From the NCBI RefSeq assembly GCF_001905005.1, contig NZ_LWKZ01000024.1:775299-839298 (forward strand): a DNA stretch of 64,000 nt, written 5' to 3'. The notes below the pieces were generated by a model that worked only from the letters and a program-made list of their open reading frames with translations, was not told the origin of the DNA and did not search any database. Shown one piece after another: positions 24,942-32,336 of this stretch. The DNA is from Streptomyces sp. CB02923. GTDB taxonomy: Bacteria; Actinomycetota; Actinomycetes; Streptomycetales; Streptomycetaceae. Numbering within the stretch: position 1 is the stretch's first letter; every line of letters begins with the position of its first letter. The position numbers were made by a program, and so were the translations under genes.

Positions 24942-25160
24942 CGGGGCTCCGTGCGGTCTCGACGGCCCGCGGTGGGCCGGGGTGGGTGGCTGGTGGGTCG
25001 CCCCCTTGGGTGCTGCGGCGGGTAACCCTTTCCCGGCCGGGAAAACCCGCGCGCGGGCCGGGGAGAGCCGGGCCCGCCGCCGTGGTGCGGGGGCCCGCCG
25101 CCGTACGGAAACGATTCGGCCCGCATGATCCGGGTACTGGAGCTGCCACGACCGAGAACA

Positions 25161-25192
25161 CCGCTTTAGAGTGAAAAGCGGCTTTTGGGTAC
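25161..25192 (+). promoter_or_regulatory. SigB-type stress promoter candidate with adjoining inverted repeat
   Basis: GAGT at 25169-25172, a 14-bp spacer, then GGGTAC at 25187-25192 fits the Streptomyces SigB consensus GNNT-N14-16-GGGTAY. It lies 67 bp upstream of the alcohol dehydrogenase start. An inverted repeat CCGCTTT-N7-AAAGCGG at 25161-25181 overlaps the -35 element. Confidence 0.6.
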
Positions 25193-25258
25193 CCGGAGAT
25201 CGATGTTTCCCGACCGGATCCGTCCGGCGGGCCGGCCGCCAGGACAAGGAGATCCGCG

Positions 25259-26449
25259 ATGCGAGCGAACGTCTGGCACGGCAAGCGTGACGTCCGCGTG
25301 GAGCACGTCCCCGACCCGCAGATCAAGAAGCCGACCGACGCGGTCATCAAGGTCACGTCCAGTGGCCTGTGCGGCTCGGACCTGCACCTGTACGAGGTCC
25401 TCACCCCGTTCATGACGCCCGGCGACATCCTGGGGCACGAACCGATGGGGATCGTGGAGGAGGTCGGCGCGGAGGTGACGCACCTCAGCCCCGGCGACCG
25501 GGTGGTGGTCCCCTTCCAGATCGCCTGCGGCACCTGCCGGATGTGCCGCGACGGCCTGCAGACGCAGTGCGAGACCACGCAGGTCCGCGAGCACGGCTCG
25601 GGCGCCGCACTGTTCGGGTACACCAAGCTCTACGGCTCGGTGCCCGGCGCGCAGGCCGAGTTCCTGCGCGTACCGCAGGCCCAGTACGGGCCGGTCAAGG
25701 TGCCGCACGGCCCCGCGGACGACCGCTTCGTCTACCTGTCGGACGTGCTGCCCACCGCCTGGCAGGCCGTGCGGTACGCCGGTGTCACCAAGGGCAGCAG
25801 CGTCGCCGTGCTGGGGCTGGGGCCGATCGGTGCGATGTCCTGCCGGATCGCCCGGCACCTCGGCGCCGAGCAGGTGATCGGCATCGACCATGTGCCGGAA
25901 CGGCTGGCGCGGGCCCGTCGCGACGGGGCCACCGTCTTCGACCTGGACGCCTTCGACGACGAGGACGGGCTGCTCGACGCCGTCAAGGACGTGACGGGCG
26001 GCCGCGGCCCGGACGCCGTCGTCGACGCGGTGGGCACCGAGGCGCACGGCAGTCCCGCCGGAAAGCTGGCGCAGCAGGCCGCCGGGCTGATGCCGTCGCG
26101 CTGGGCCGAGAAGCTGATGAGCAAGGCGGGCGTGGACCGGCTGAGCGCCCTGCACCTGGCCATCTCGATGGCGCGGCGCGGCGGCACGATCTCCATCAGC
26201 GGTGTGTACGGCGGGATGAGCGACCCGATGCCGATGCTGGTGATGTTCGACAAGCAGCTGACGTTCCGGATGGGGCAGGCCAACGTACGGCACTGGGTGG
26301 ACGACATCATTCCGCTGCTCACCGACGAGGACCCGCTGGGCGTGGACGACTTCGCCACGCACCACCTGCCGCTCGACAAGGCGCCCGAGGCGTACGAGAT
26401 GTTCCAGAAGAAGACCGACGGCGCGATCAAGGTGCTGTTCACCCCGTGA
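25259..26449 (+). CDS. Zinc-dependent alcohol dehydrogenase (glutathione-independent formaldehyde dehydrogenase-like)
   Basis: Medium-chain dehydrogenase of 396 residues. Catalytic zinc ligands are Cys in GLCGSDLH (about residue 38) and His in GHEPMG; the structural zinc lobe has four Cys in CGTCRMCRDGLQTQC (about 90-107). The NAD(P) Rossmann motif is VLGLGPIGAMSC. The insertions after the Rossmann fold (HGSPAGKLAQQAAGLMPSRW) resemble the formaldehyde dehydrogenase-like branch. AAGGAGA precedes ATG 25259. A SigB-type promoter lies upstream, and the following genes run in the same direction, suggesting stress-induced detoxification of aldehydes or alcohols. Confidence 0.9.
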   Translation: MRANVWHGKRDVRVEHVPDPQIKKPTDAVIKVTSSGLCGSDLHLYEVLTPFMTPGDILGHEPMGIVEEVGAEVTHLSPGDRVVVPFQIACGTCRMCRDGLQTQCETTQVREHGSGAALFGYTKLYGSVPGAQAEFLRVPQAQYGPVKVPHGPADDRFVYLSDVLPTAWQAVRYAGVTKGSSVAVLGLGPIGAMSCRIARHLGAEQVIGIDHVPERLARARRDGATVFDLDAFDDEDGLLDAVKDVTGGRGPDAVVDAVGTEAHGSPAGKLAQQAAGLMPSRWAEKLMSKAGVDRLSALHLAISMARRGGTISISGVYGGMSDPMPMLVMFDKQLTFRMGQANVRHWVDDIIPLLTDEDPLGVDDFATHHLPLDKAPEAYEMFQKKTDGAIKVLFTP

Positions 26450-26504
26450 CGGGGCGGCACAGGGCCCGCCGGAGTACCCACGGGGCGAGGTGAAAGGACC
26501 GGTC

Positions 26505-27503
26505 ATGCCGCATTTCGCTGCCGCGCCGCCGATCGCGGGGCTGACGGCCCTGGTGACCGGCGGGTCGCGCGGACTGGGACTGCTGATGGCACGTCAGCTC
26601 GTGGTGCGCGGCTGCCGGGTGACGATCCTGGCGCGCGACGGGAAGGAGCTGGAGGAGGCCGCCCGTTCGCTGTCCCGTCCCGGCGGGCCGCCGGTCGGTA
26701 CGGCGGTGTGCGACGTCCGCGACCAGGCTGCGGTCGAAGCCGCCGTCGAGGACGTCGCGGCGCGCGAGGGCGGGCTGGACCTCGTCATCGGCAACGCCGG
26801 GATCATCCAGGTGGGGCCGTCCGCGTCCGTGGGCCACGAGGCGTTCCACGGCGCCATGCGGACCATCTTCGACGGTGCGCTGAACACGTCCCTGGCGGCC
26901 CTCCCCCACCTGCGGCGCAGCCCGGCCGGCGGGCGGCTGGCGCTGATCGGCTCGGTCGGCGGCCTGCTGGCCGTACCGCATCTGCTGCCCTACTCGTGCG
27001 CCAAGTTCGCGGTCGCCGCACTGGCCGAGGGGCTGCACGCGGAGGAGAGCGCGTACGGCGTGTCGGTGACGGCGGTGCATCCGGGGCTGATGCGGACCGG
27101 GTCGCACCTGCACGCGCAGTTCGGCGGGGACGCCCCGCGGGAGTTCGCCTGGTTCTCGGCGCTGGCGGGCACCCCCGTCCTGTCGATGAACGCCGAACGC
27201 GCCGCCGAGCGCATCGTCTCCGGGGTGCAGCGCCGCCGCCCCCGCGTCGTCCTCACCCCGGCCGCCCATCTGGCCGCCAAGGCGCACGGGCTGGCCCCCG
27301 TCACCACCACCCGCCTGTCGTCGGTCCTGGCGCGGGTCCTGCCGCGGGACGCCGTCGGCGAGCCGGGCGTGACCGAGGGCGTCGCGGTGGAGAACGGCGG
27401 GCGGGCGCCCGCGTCACGGCTGCGCAAGGTGTTCAGTGCCCTCAACGACCGGGCCGCCGGGCGGTTCAACCAGTGCGGGAGGGCAGCGCCGCCCTCCCGC
27501 TGA
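26505..27503 (+). CDS. Short-chain dehydrogenase/reductase (SDR)
   Basis: NAD(P)-dependent oxidoreductase of 332 residues, longer than the classical 250 because of a C-terminal extension that may associate with membranes or partners. Visible motifs are the dinucleotide site TGGSRGLG (about residues 16-23), NAGI, catalytic Ser in IGSVGG and YSCAK (Tyr-x3-Lys). ATG 26505 is preferred to GTG 26490 because AGGA then lies 6 nt upstream. It follows the alcohol dehydrogenase by 55 bp and probably shares its transcript. A terminator-like hairpin closes the gene. Confidence 0.9.
   Translation: MPHFAAAPPIAGLTALVTGGSRGLGLLMARQLVVRGCRVTILARDGKELEEAARSLSRPGGPPVGTAVCDVRDQAAVEAAVEDVAAREGGLDLVIGNAGIIQVGPSASVGHEAFHGAMRTIFDGALNTSLAALPHLRRSPAGGRLALIGSVGGLLAVPHLLPYSCAKFAVAALAEGLHAEESAYGVSVTAVHPGLMRTGSHLHAQFGGDAPREFAWFSALAGTPVLSMNAERAAERIVSGVQRRRPRVVLTPAAHLAAKAHGLAPVTTTRLSSVLARVLPRDAVGEPGVTEGVAVENGGRAPASRLRKVFSALNDRAAGRFNQCGRAAPPSR
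27475..27500 (+). terminator. Strong terminator-type hairpin at the end of the SDR gene
   Basis: GCGGGAGGGC and GCCCTCCCGC form a perfect 10-bp stem with a 6-nt loop immediately before the SDR stop codon. There is no U-tract, as is usual for GC-rich actinobacterial terminators. Confidence 0.6.
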
Positions 27504-27599
27504 CCGGCGGTCCGGCCCGGCTGACGCGGGGCCGGGCCGGCGGGCGACCAGCACCACGGCCGGATCCGTACGTGACCGGCCCTCGCGGAAGGAAACACG

Positions 27600-28277
27600 G
27601 TGAGCGCACGCGGAGCCGCACTCTTCGACGTCGACGGAACCCTGATCGACAGCACCTATCTGCACGCCGTCACCTGGTGGGAGGCGTTCCGGCAGTCCGG
27701 CCACCGGGTGGCCATGGGGGACGTCCACCGCGCCATCGGCATGGGCTCCGACCACCTGCTGGACCACCTGCTCGGCGGGGACCGGGACCGCGCAGGGGAC
27801 GAGACGATCCGCACGGCCCACGGCACGCTCTTCGCCGAGTACTGGGAGCGGCTGGCCCCGCTCGACGGCGCGGCCGAGCTGCTGCGGGCGTGCGCCGAGC
27901 GCGGCTGGACAGTGGTGCTGGCGAGTTCGGCGCACGGCCCCGAGCTGGCGGCGATGCGCCGGGCGCTGGACGCGGAGGACGTGATCACCGCGGTCACCAG
28001 CTCCGACGACGTACCGGCGAGCAAGCCCGCGCCCGACCTGGTGGAGGCGGCCCTCCGGCACGGCGGAGTCACCGCCGACGCGGCCGTCTTCATCGGCGAC
28101 ACCGTCTGGGACGTACGGGCGAGCCACCGGGCCGGTGTGCCGTGTCTGGCGGTTCTCAGCGGCGGCTACCCGGAGCACGACCTGCGGGAGGCCGGTGCGC
28201 ACGAGGTGTACGGCGGTCCGGCGGACCTGGCCGGACGGCTGGACAGCAGTCTGCTCGCGGCGCCGGAAAGGCGATGA
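27600..28277 (+). CDS. HAD family hydrolase
   Basis: Haloacid dehalogenase superfamily phosphatase of 225 residues, subclass I with a helical cap (phosphoglycolate phosphatase/beta-phosphoglucomutase-like). Motif I is FDVDGTLIDS (nucleophile Asp about residue 10), motif II VLASSA, motif III Lys in SKPAPD, and motif IV VFIGDTVWD. GTG 27600 is preceded by GGAAGGA. The physiological substrate is unknown. It lies between two presumptive stress genes in the same direction. Confidence 0.9.
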   Translation: MSARGAALFDVDGTLIDSTYLHAVTWWEAFRQSGHRVAMGDVHRAIGMGSDHLLDHLLGGDRDRAGDETIRTAHGTLFAEYWERLAPLDGAAELLRACAERGWTVVLASSAHGPELAAMRRALDAEDVITAVTSSDDVPASKPAPDLVEAALRHGGVTADAAVFIGDTVWDVRASHRAGVPCLAVLSGGYPEHDLREAGAHEVYGGPADLAGRLDSSLLAAPERR

Positions 28278-28278
28278 C

Positions 28279-28325
28279 GGCGGGGCGGACACGGTGCGCG
28301 TCGGCGGGGCGGACACGGTGCGCCG
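28279..28325 (+). repeat. Direct repeat of GGCGGGGCGGACACGGTGCG
   Basis: Two near-identical copies spaced 24 bp lie just after the HAD gene in the 188-bp gap before the TPP enzyme gene. The rest of that gap has no recognised feature. Confidence 0.6.
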
Positions 28326-28465
28326 GCCGTGGCGCCGGTCCGTAGCCGAAAAGCGTACTGCCGTGTGAAAACCGTCCGGACGTCCGTGCATCCGCGGAGC
28401 CGGGACGGGCACACGGACAGCCGGGCCGGCCCCCGCCACCTTGCTTTGTGAGAGGAACGAACCGC

Positions 28466-30274
28466 ATGTCCACCAAAGTCTCCGACCACATTCTCCAGCG
28501 GCTGCGCGAATGGGACGTCGACCATGTCTTCTCCTACGCGGGCGACGGCATCAACGGCCTGCTCGCGGCCTGGGGGCGGGCGGCCGATCAGCCGAAGTTC
28601 GTGCAGGCCCGGCACGAGGAGATGGCCGCGTTCGAGGCCGTCGGATACGCCAAGTTCTCCGGCAAGGTGGGCGTGTGCGCGGCGACCTCAGGGCCCGGCG
28701 CGATCCACCTGCTGAACGGGCTCTACGACGCCAAGCTGGACCACGTACCCGTGGTGGCCATCGTGGGCCAGACCGCGCGCAGCGCGATGGGCGGCTCCTA
28801 CCAGCAGGAAGTCGACCTGATGAGCCTGTACAAGGACGTCGCGTCCGAGTTCTGCGAGATGGTGACCGTCCCGGAGCAGCTGCCGAACGTCATCGACCGG
28901 GCGATGCGCACCGCGTACGCCAAGCGCACCGTCACGGCGGTCATCGTGCCCGGTGACGTGCAGGAGCTGGAGTACAGCGCGCCCACCCACGAGTTCAAGA
29001 TGGTGCCGTCCAGCCTGGGCGTGTCGCAGTACGCGCCGGTGCCGCGCGACGAGGACCTGGAGCGCGCCGCCGAGGTGCTCAACGCGGGCGAGAAGGTCGC
29101 GATCCTGGTCGGGCAGGGTGCCCGGGGCGCCCGCGAGCGGGTCGAGGAGCTCGCCGAACTGCTCGGCGCCGGGGTGGCCAAGGCGCTGCTCGGCAAGGAC
29201 GCGCTGTCCGACGAGCTGCCGTACGTGACCGGTGCCATCGGGCTGCTGGGCACCCGGCCGAGTTACGAGCTGATGCAGGAGTGCGACACGCTGCTGGTGA
29301 TCGGCTCCAGCTTCCCGTACTCGCAGTTCCTGCCGGAGTACGGGAAGGCCCGCGCCGTGCAGATCGACATCGACCCGTTCATGATCGGGCTGCGCTACCC
29401 CTTCGAGGTCAACCTCGTCGGCGACGCGTCGGCGACGCTGGAGCGGCTGTTGCCGCTGCTCAAGCCCAAGAAGGCCCGCACGTGGCGTGCGCGGATCGAG
29501 TCGAACGTCGAGCGCTGGTGGAAGGTCATGGAGCGGCGCGCCGCCGTGGCGGCCGATCCGGTCAACCCGGAGTACGTGGTGCACGCGCTCGACGCGCTGC
29601 TGCCGGACGACGTGATCCTGGCGGCGGACTCCGGCTCGGCGGCCAACTGGTACGCGCGGCACCTGCGGCTGCGCGGCGCGATGCGCGGTTCGCTGTCCGG
29701 GACGCTGGCCACCATGGGGCCGGGCGTGCCGTACGTCATCGGCGCGAAGTTCGCCCACCCGGAGCGTCCCGCGCTGGCGATCGTCGGTGACGGGGCCATG
29801 CAGATGAACGGCATGGCGGAGCTGATCACCGCGGCCAAGTACTGGCAGGAGTGGAGCGATCCGCGGCTGATCGTGGCGGTCCTGAACAACGAGGACCTCA
29901 ACCAGGTGACGTGGGAGATGCGGGCCATGTCCGGGGCGCCGCAGTTCGAGGAGTCGCAGCGCATCCCGGACGTGCCGTACGCCGACTTCGCGCGCTCCAT
30001 CGGCCTCGGCGGTGTGCGGGTGGAACGGCCCGAGGAGGTGGAGAGCGCGTGGCGGCAGGCGCTCGCCGCGGACCGGCCGTTCGTCATCGACTTCCGTACC
30101 GACCCCAACGTGCCGCCCATCCCGCCGCACGCCACGCTGGACCAGATCGAGGCGGCGGCGAGCGCGGTCCTCAAGGGCGACCCCGAGACGGCCGGGGTGC
30201 TCAAGCAGGGCGTCAAGGCGAAGATCCAGGAGTTCCTGCCGGGCGGCAAGAGCCGCGGGGAGGGCGAGGGCTGA
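28466..30274 (+). CDS. Thiamine pyrophosphate-requiring enzyme, acetolactate synthase/pyruvate oxidase superfamily
   Basis: TPP enzyme of 602 residues. The N-terminal domain has the activating Glu in RHEEMAAF and the ATSGPGAIHLLNG motif. The C-terminal TPP-Mg site is GDGAMQMNGMAEL, with VLNNEDLNQVTWEM downstream. Closest in layout to the stress-associated pyruvate oxidase-like enzymes of actinobacteria; it is only distantly similar to the PoxB-like protein at 15156. Substrate (pyruvate or another 2-keto acid) is not proven. ATG 28466 is preferred over the upstream in-frame start because AGAGGA is correctly placed. Confidence 0.86.
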   Translation: MSTKVSDHILQRLREWDVDHVFSYAGDGINGLLAAWGRAADQPKFVQARHEEMAAFEAVGYAKFSGKVGVCAATSGPGAIHLLNGLYDAKLDHVPVVAIVGQTARSAMGGSYQQEVDLMSLYKDVASEFCEMVTVPEQLPNVIDRAMRTAYAKRTVTAVIVPGDVQELEYSAPTHEFKMVPSSLGVSQYAPVPRDEDLERAAEVLNAGEKVAILVGQGARGARERVEELAELLGAGVAKALLGKDALSDELPYVTGAIGLLGTRPSYELMQECDTLLVIGSSFPYSQFLPEYGKARAVQIDIDPFMIGLRYPFEVNLVGDASATLERLLPLLKPKKARTWRARIESNVERWWKVMERRAAVAADPVNPEYVVHALDALLPDDVILAADSGSAANWYARHLRLRGAMRGSLSGTLATMGPGVPYVIGAKFAHPERPALAIVGDGAMQMNGMAELITAAKYWQEWSDPRLIVAVLNNEDLNQVTWEMRAMSGAPQFEESQRIPDVPYADFARSIGLGGVRVERPEEVESAWRQALAADRPFVIDFRTDPNVPPIPPHATLDQIEAAASAVLKGDPETAGVLKQGVKAKIQEFLPGGKSRGEGEG

Positions 30275-30353
30275 CCGGCGGTCCGGGCCCGGCGGCGGAT
30301 GCCGGGCCCGGCCCCCGGCCGACACAGACCACATCAGATCGCGAGGAGGACCC

Positions 30354-30986
30354 GTGGCCAGGTTGACGGCGCTGAAGGACTGGCGGCACTGGCGGCGGGG
30401 GCGGGCACTGCGGCCCGTCCCCGGCGCGGACGACGTGGAGAACGCGACGCAGCGCGTCCTGATGTACGGCGTACTGCCCATGTGGTTCGTCCCGGCCGTC
30501 GCCGACTGGGTGATGCACCGGCGTACGGACATCGAGCGGACCACCGGCGTCAAGGAGTCGGCGATCCACGCGGTGATGATGGCGGAGGCCGGGGTGCCGG
30601 TGCTGGCCGGGCTGGTCGCGCGGATCAACCCGCTGGTGCTGACGATGATGGGCGGGGCCGCGGCCGCGCACAGCGCGACGGCGATCTGGGACGTGACGGT
30701 GGCCACCGAGGACCGTGAGGTGCGTCCGGTGGAGCAGCACATCCACAGCTTCCTGGAGGTGCTGCCGCTGGCGGCCGTGGCCATCACCTCGTGCCTGCAC
30801 TGGGAGTCCGTACGGGACCTCGCGCGCGGCGGGCAGCGGCCGGATGCCTGGAAACTGCTGCCCAAGGAGCGTCCGCTGCCCGGAAAATACCTGGCCGGAA
30901 TCGCGGCCGGGGTGGGCGTGTGCGTCGCTCTGCCGTACGCGGAGGAATTCATCCGGTGCGTACGGGCCCGCAAATCCGGCGCGTGA
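30354..30986 (+). CDS. Hypothetical integral membrane protein
   Basis: Protein of 210 residues with four hydrophobic segments: about residues 35-55 (VLMYGVLPMWFVPAVADWVM), 75-115, 130-148 and 178-197. His and Trp residues are frequent at the membrane ends (WVMH, HSATAIWD, EQHIHSF, CLHWES), a pattern seen in heme- or metal-binding membrane proteins, but no known motif is complete. GAGGAGG lies just before GTG 30354. It follows the TPP enzyme by 79 bp in the same direction. No family could be named. Confidence 0.75.
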   Translation: MARLTALKDWRHWRRGRALRPVPGADDVENATQRVLMYGVLPMWFVPAVADWVMHRRTDIERTTGVKESAIHAVMMAEAGVPVLAGLVARINPLVLTMMGGAAAAHSATAIWDVTVATEDREVRPVEQHIHSFLEVLPLAAVAITSCLHWESVRDLARGGQRPDAWKLLPKERPLPGKYLAGIAAGVGVCVALPYAEEFIRCVRARKSGA

Positions 30987-31075
30987 GGAACGGTCGCGTG
31001 CAGGTCTCCGCATTCTGCCGCGTTCCGCCGTCTTCCGCCGCGTTCGGCCCGTCGGGGCAGTGGCGGGGGCCATTC

Positions 31076-31100
31076 GTTACAGGATTCCGTACACGGGTAA
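31076..31100 (+). promoter_or_regulatory. SigB-like promoter candidate
   Basis: GTTA at 31076-31079 and GGGTAA at 31095-31100, separated by 15 bp, approximate the stress-sigma pattern G-N2-T-N14-16-GGGTAY but with A instead of T at the fourth -35 position. It lies about 87 bp before the small basic protein gene. Confidence 0.4.
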
Positions 31101-31186
31101 CCGTAGTCCGAGAAATGGTATACGGCAGGCCCGGGACCGGTAAGCCGAACGGGTCCTGGGTGGGTGCGAGACAGAGGAGAACCACC

Positions 31187-31519
31187 ATGCCCGCAGGATC
31201 GAACTCCAAGCGTGAGCGCCAGTACGAGCACATCAAGGAAGGCGCCGAGAAGCGCGGTACGTCCACGGGCCGGGCGAAGGAGATCGCGGCCCGTACCGTG
31301 AACAAGGAACGCGCCCGCTCCGGCGAGTCCAGGACGGCGAGCCGGACCTCGACCAAGGACCGCAAGTCGGCGCCCGAACGCGGCGGCCAGCGCTCCGGCA
31401 ACCGCACCGGCTCCCAGGGCCCCACCCGTGACCAGCTCTACAACGAGGCCAGGCAGCGCGGTGTGGAAGGCCGGTCGAACATGAACAAAAACCAGCTGGC
31501 CAAGGCACTCGGCCGCTGA
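31187..31519 (+). CDS. Small basic, Lys/Arg/Ser-rich protein (plasmid-stabilisation-protein-like)
   Basis: Protein of 110 residues, highly charged and probably mostly disordered in the middle (SRTASRTSTKDRKSAPERGG). The N-terminus SKRERQYEHIKEGAEKRG and the C-terminus TRDQLYNEARQRGVEGRSNM with NKNQLAKALG are conserved in actinobacterial proteins often labelled plasmid stabilisation proteins; the end resembles a Rho-N or SAP-type nucleic-acid-binding helix-extended-helix. AGAGGAG precedes ATG 31187. It is not evidence for a plasmid here. Likely a stress-associated nucleic-acid-binding protein. Confidence 0.78.
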   Translation: MPAGSNSKRERQYEHIKEGAEKRGTSTGRAKEIAARTVNKERARSGESRTASRTSTKDRKSAPERGGQRSGNRTGSQGPTRDQLYNEARQRGVEGRSNMNKNQLAKALGR

Positions 31520-31534
31520 CCCGGCGGGCCCGCC

Positions 31535-32302
31535 ATGAGCAAGGAACCGCTGCGCACCTATCTGTCCAAGCGGCATTTCGACCGGACCTCGGAACCGCGG
31601 GGCGGCGATTCGGAAGATTCCCGGGATTCCCCGGACTCCTCGGACTCCTCGGACTCCTCCGGTAATCCGCGGTTCGTGGTGCAGATCCATGACGCGAGCA
31701 CCATGCACTTCGACTTCCGGCTGGAGGTCGACGGGGTCCTCAAATCGTGGTCCGTGCCGAAGGGACCGTCCACGGACCCCAAGGACAAACGGCTGGCCAT
31801 GCCCACCGAGGACCATCCGCTGGACTACCGGGATTTCGAGGGCGTCATTCCCGCGGGCGAATACGGCGGCGGCACGGTCATCGTGTGGGACCAGGGCCGT
31901 TACCGGCCGATGTCGCACGACAAGAAGGGCCACCCGGTACCGTTCGCCGAATCGCTGGAAAAGGGCCATGCGACGTTCCGGCTGGAGGGGAAGAAACTGC
32001 GCGGCGGTTATGCCCTCACCCGGTTCCGCGGCGGCCCGGACAGCGACGAGCGGGAATCGTGGCTGCTGGTGAAGGCGGACGACGAGCAGGCCGGCGACCA
32101 GGGCACGCCCGATCCGAAGCGAGCCCGCTCGGCGCTGAGCGGGCACACGCTCAAGCAGGTGGCCGCGGAGGTCGCGGAGGAGTCCGGCGTCGCGGAGGAG
32201 TCCGGCGGGTCCTCGACCGGCCAGGGCCGGAGCAAGGGCGGGACCGGCGGCAAGAGCGGGACCGGCGGCAAGAGCGGGTCCGGCGGCAAGGGGCGTGCGT
32301 GA
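31535..32302 (+). CDS. LigD-type 3'-phosphoesterase domain protein (stand-alone)
   Basis: Protein of 255 residues containing only the phosphoesterase module of the bacterial end-joining ligase LigD. Core residues are FVVQIHDASTMHFDFRLEVD (active-site His pair and Asp), GVLKSWSVPKGPS and GVIPAGEYGGGTVIVWDQG. It would trim 3'-phosphates or ribonucleotides at DNA ends. Ligase and polymerase domains are absent. Low-complexity Asp/Ser repeats (about residues 28-42) interrupt the start of the domain, and a Gly/Lys/Ser repeat tail follows. It starts 16 bp after the preceding gene, so both are probably co-expressed under stress. Confidence 0.88.
   Translation: MSKEPLRTYLSKRHFDRTSEPRGGDSEDSRDSPDSSDSSDSSGNPRFVVQIHDASTMHFDFRLEVDGVLKSWSVPKGPSTDPKDKRLAMPTEDHPLDYRDFEGVIPAGEYGGGTVIVWDQGRYRPMSHDKKGHPVPFAESLEKGHATFRLEGKKLRGGYALTRFRGGPDSDERESWLLVKADDEQAGDQGTPDPKRARSALSGHTLKQVAAEVAEESGVAEESGGSSTGQGRSKGGTGGKSGTGGKSGSGGKGRA
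31631..31660 (+). repeat. 9-bp tandem repeat (GACTCCTCG) in the LigD-like gene
   Basis: Three units encode the SSD repeats in the Asp/Ser-rich insertion. A second in-frame repeat encodes the GGKSG tail at about 32236-32290. Confidence 0.75.
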
Positions 32303-32336
32303 GCAGGACGGCCAGGAACAGGGTGGACGGATGTGG

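Noticed and set aside
31187..31519. Plasmid origin because of similarity to plasmid-stabilisation proteins
   Set aside because: The label is a historical annotation; no replication or partition gene accompanies it, and the context is a chromosomal stress island.
28688..32146. Very long antisense open frame opposite the TPP enzyme and following genes
   Set aside because: It is a product of extreme GC bias at third positions; it has no family similarity or ribosome-binding site and covers several well-supported genes.
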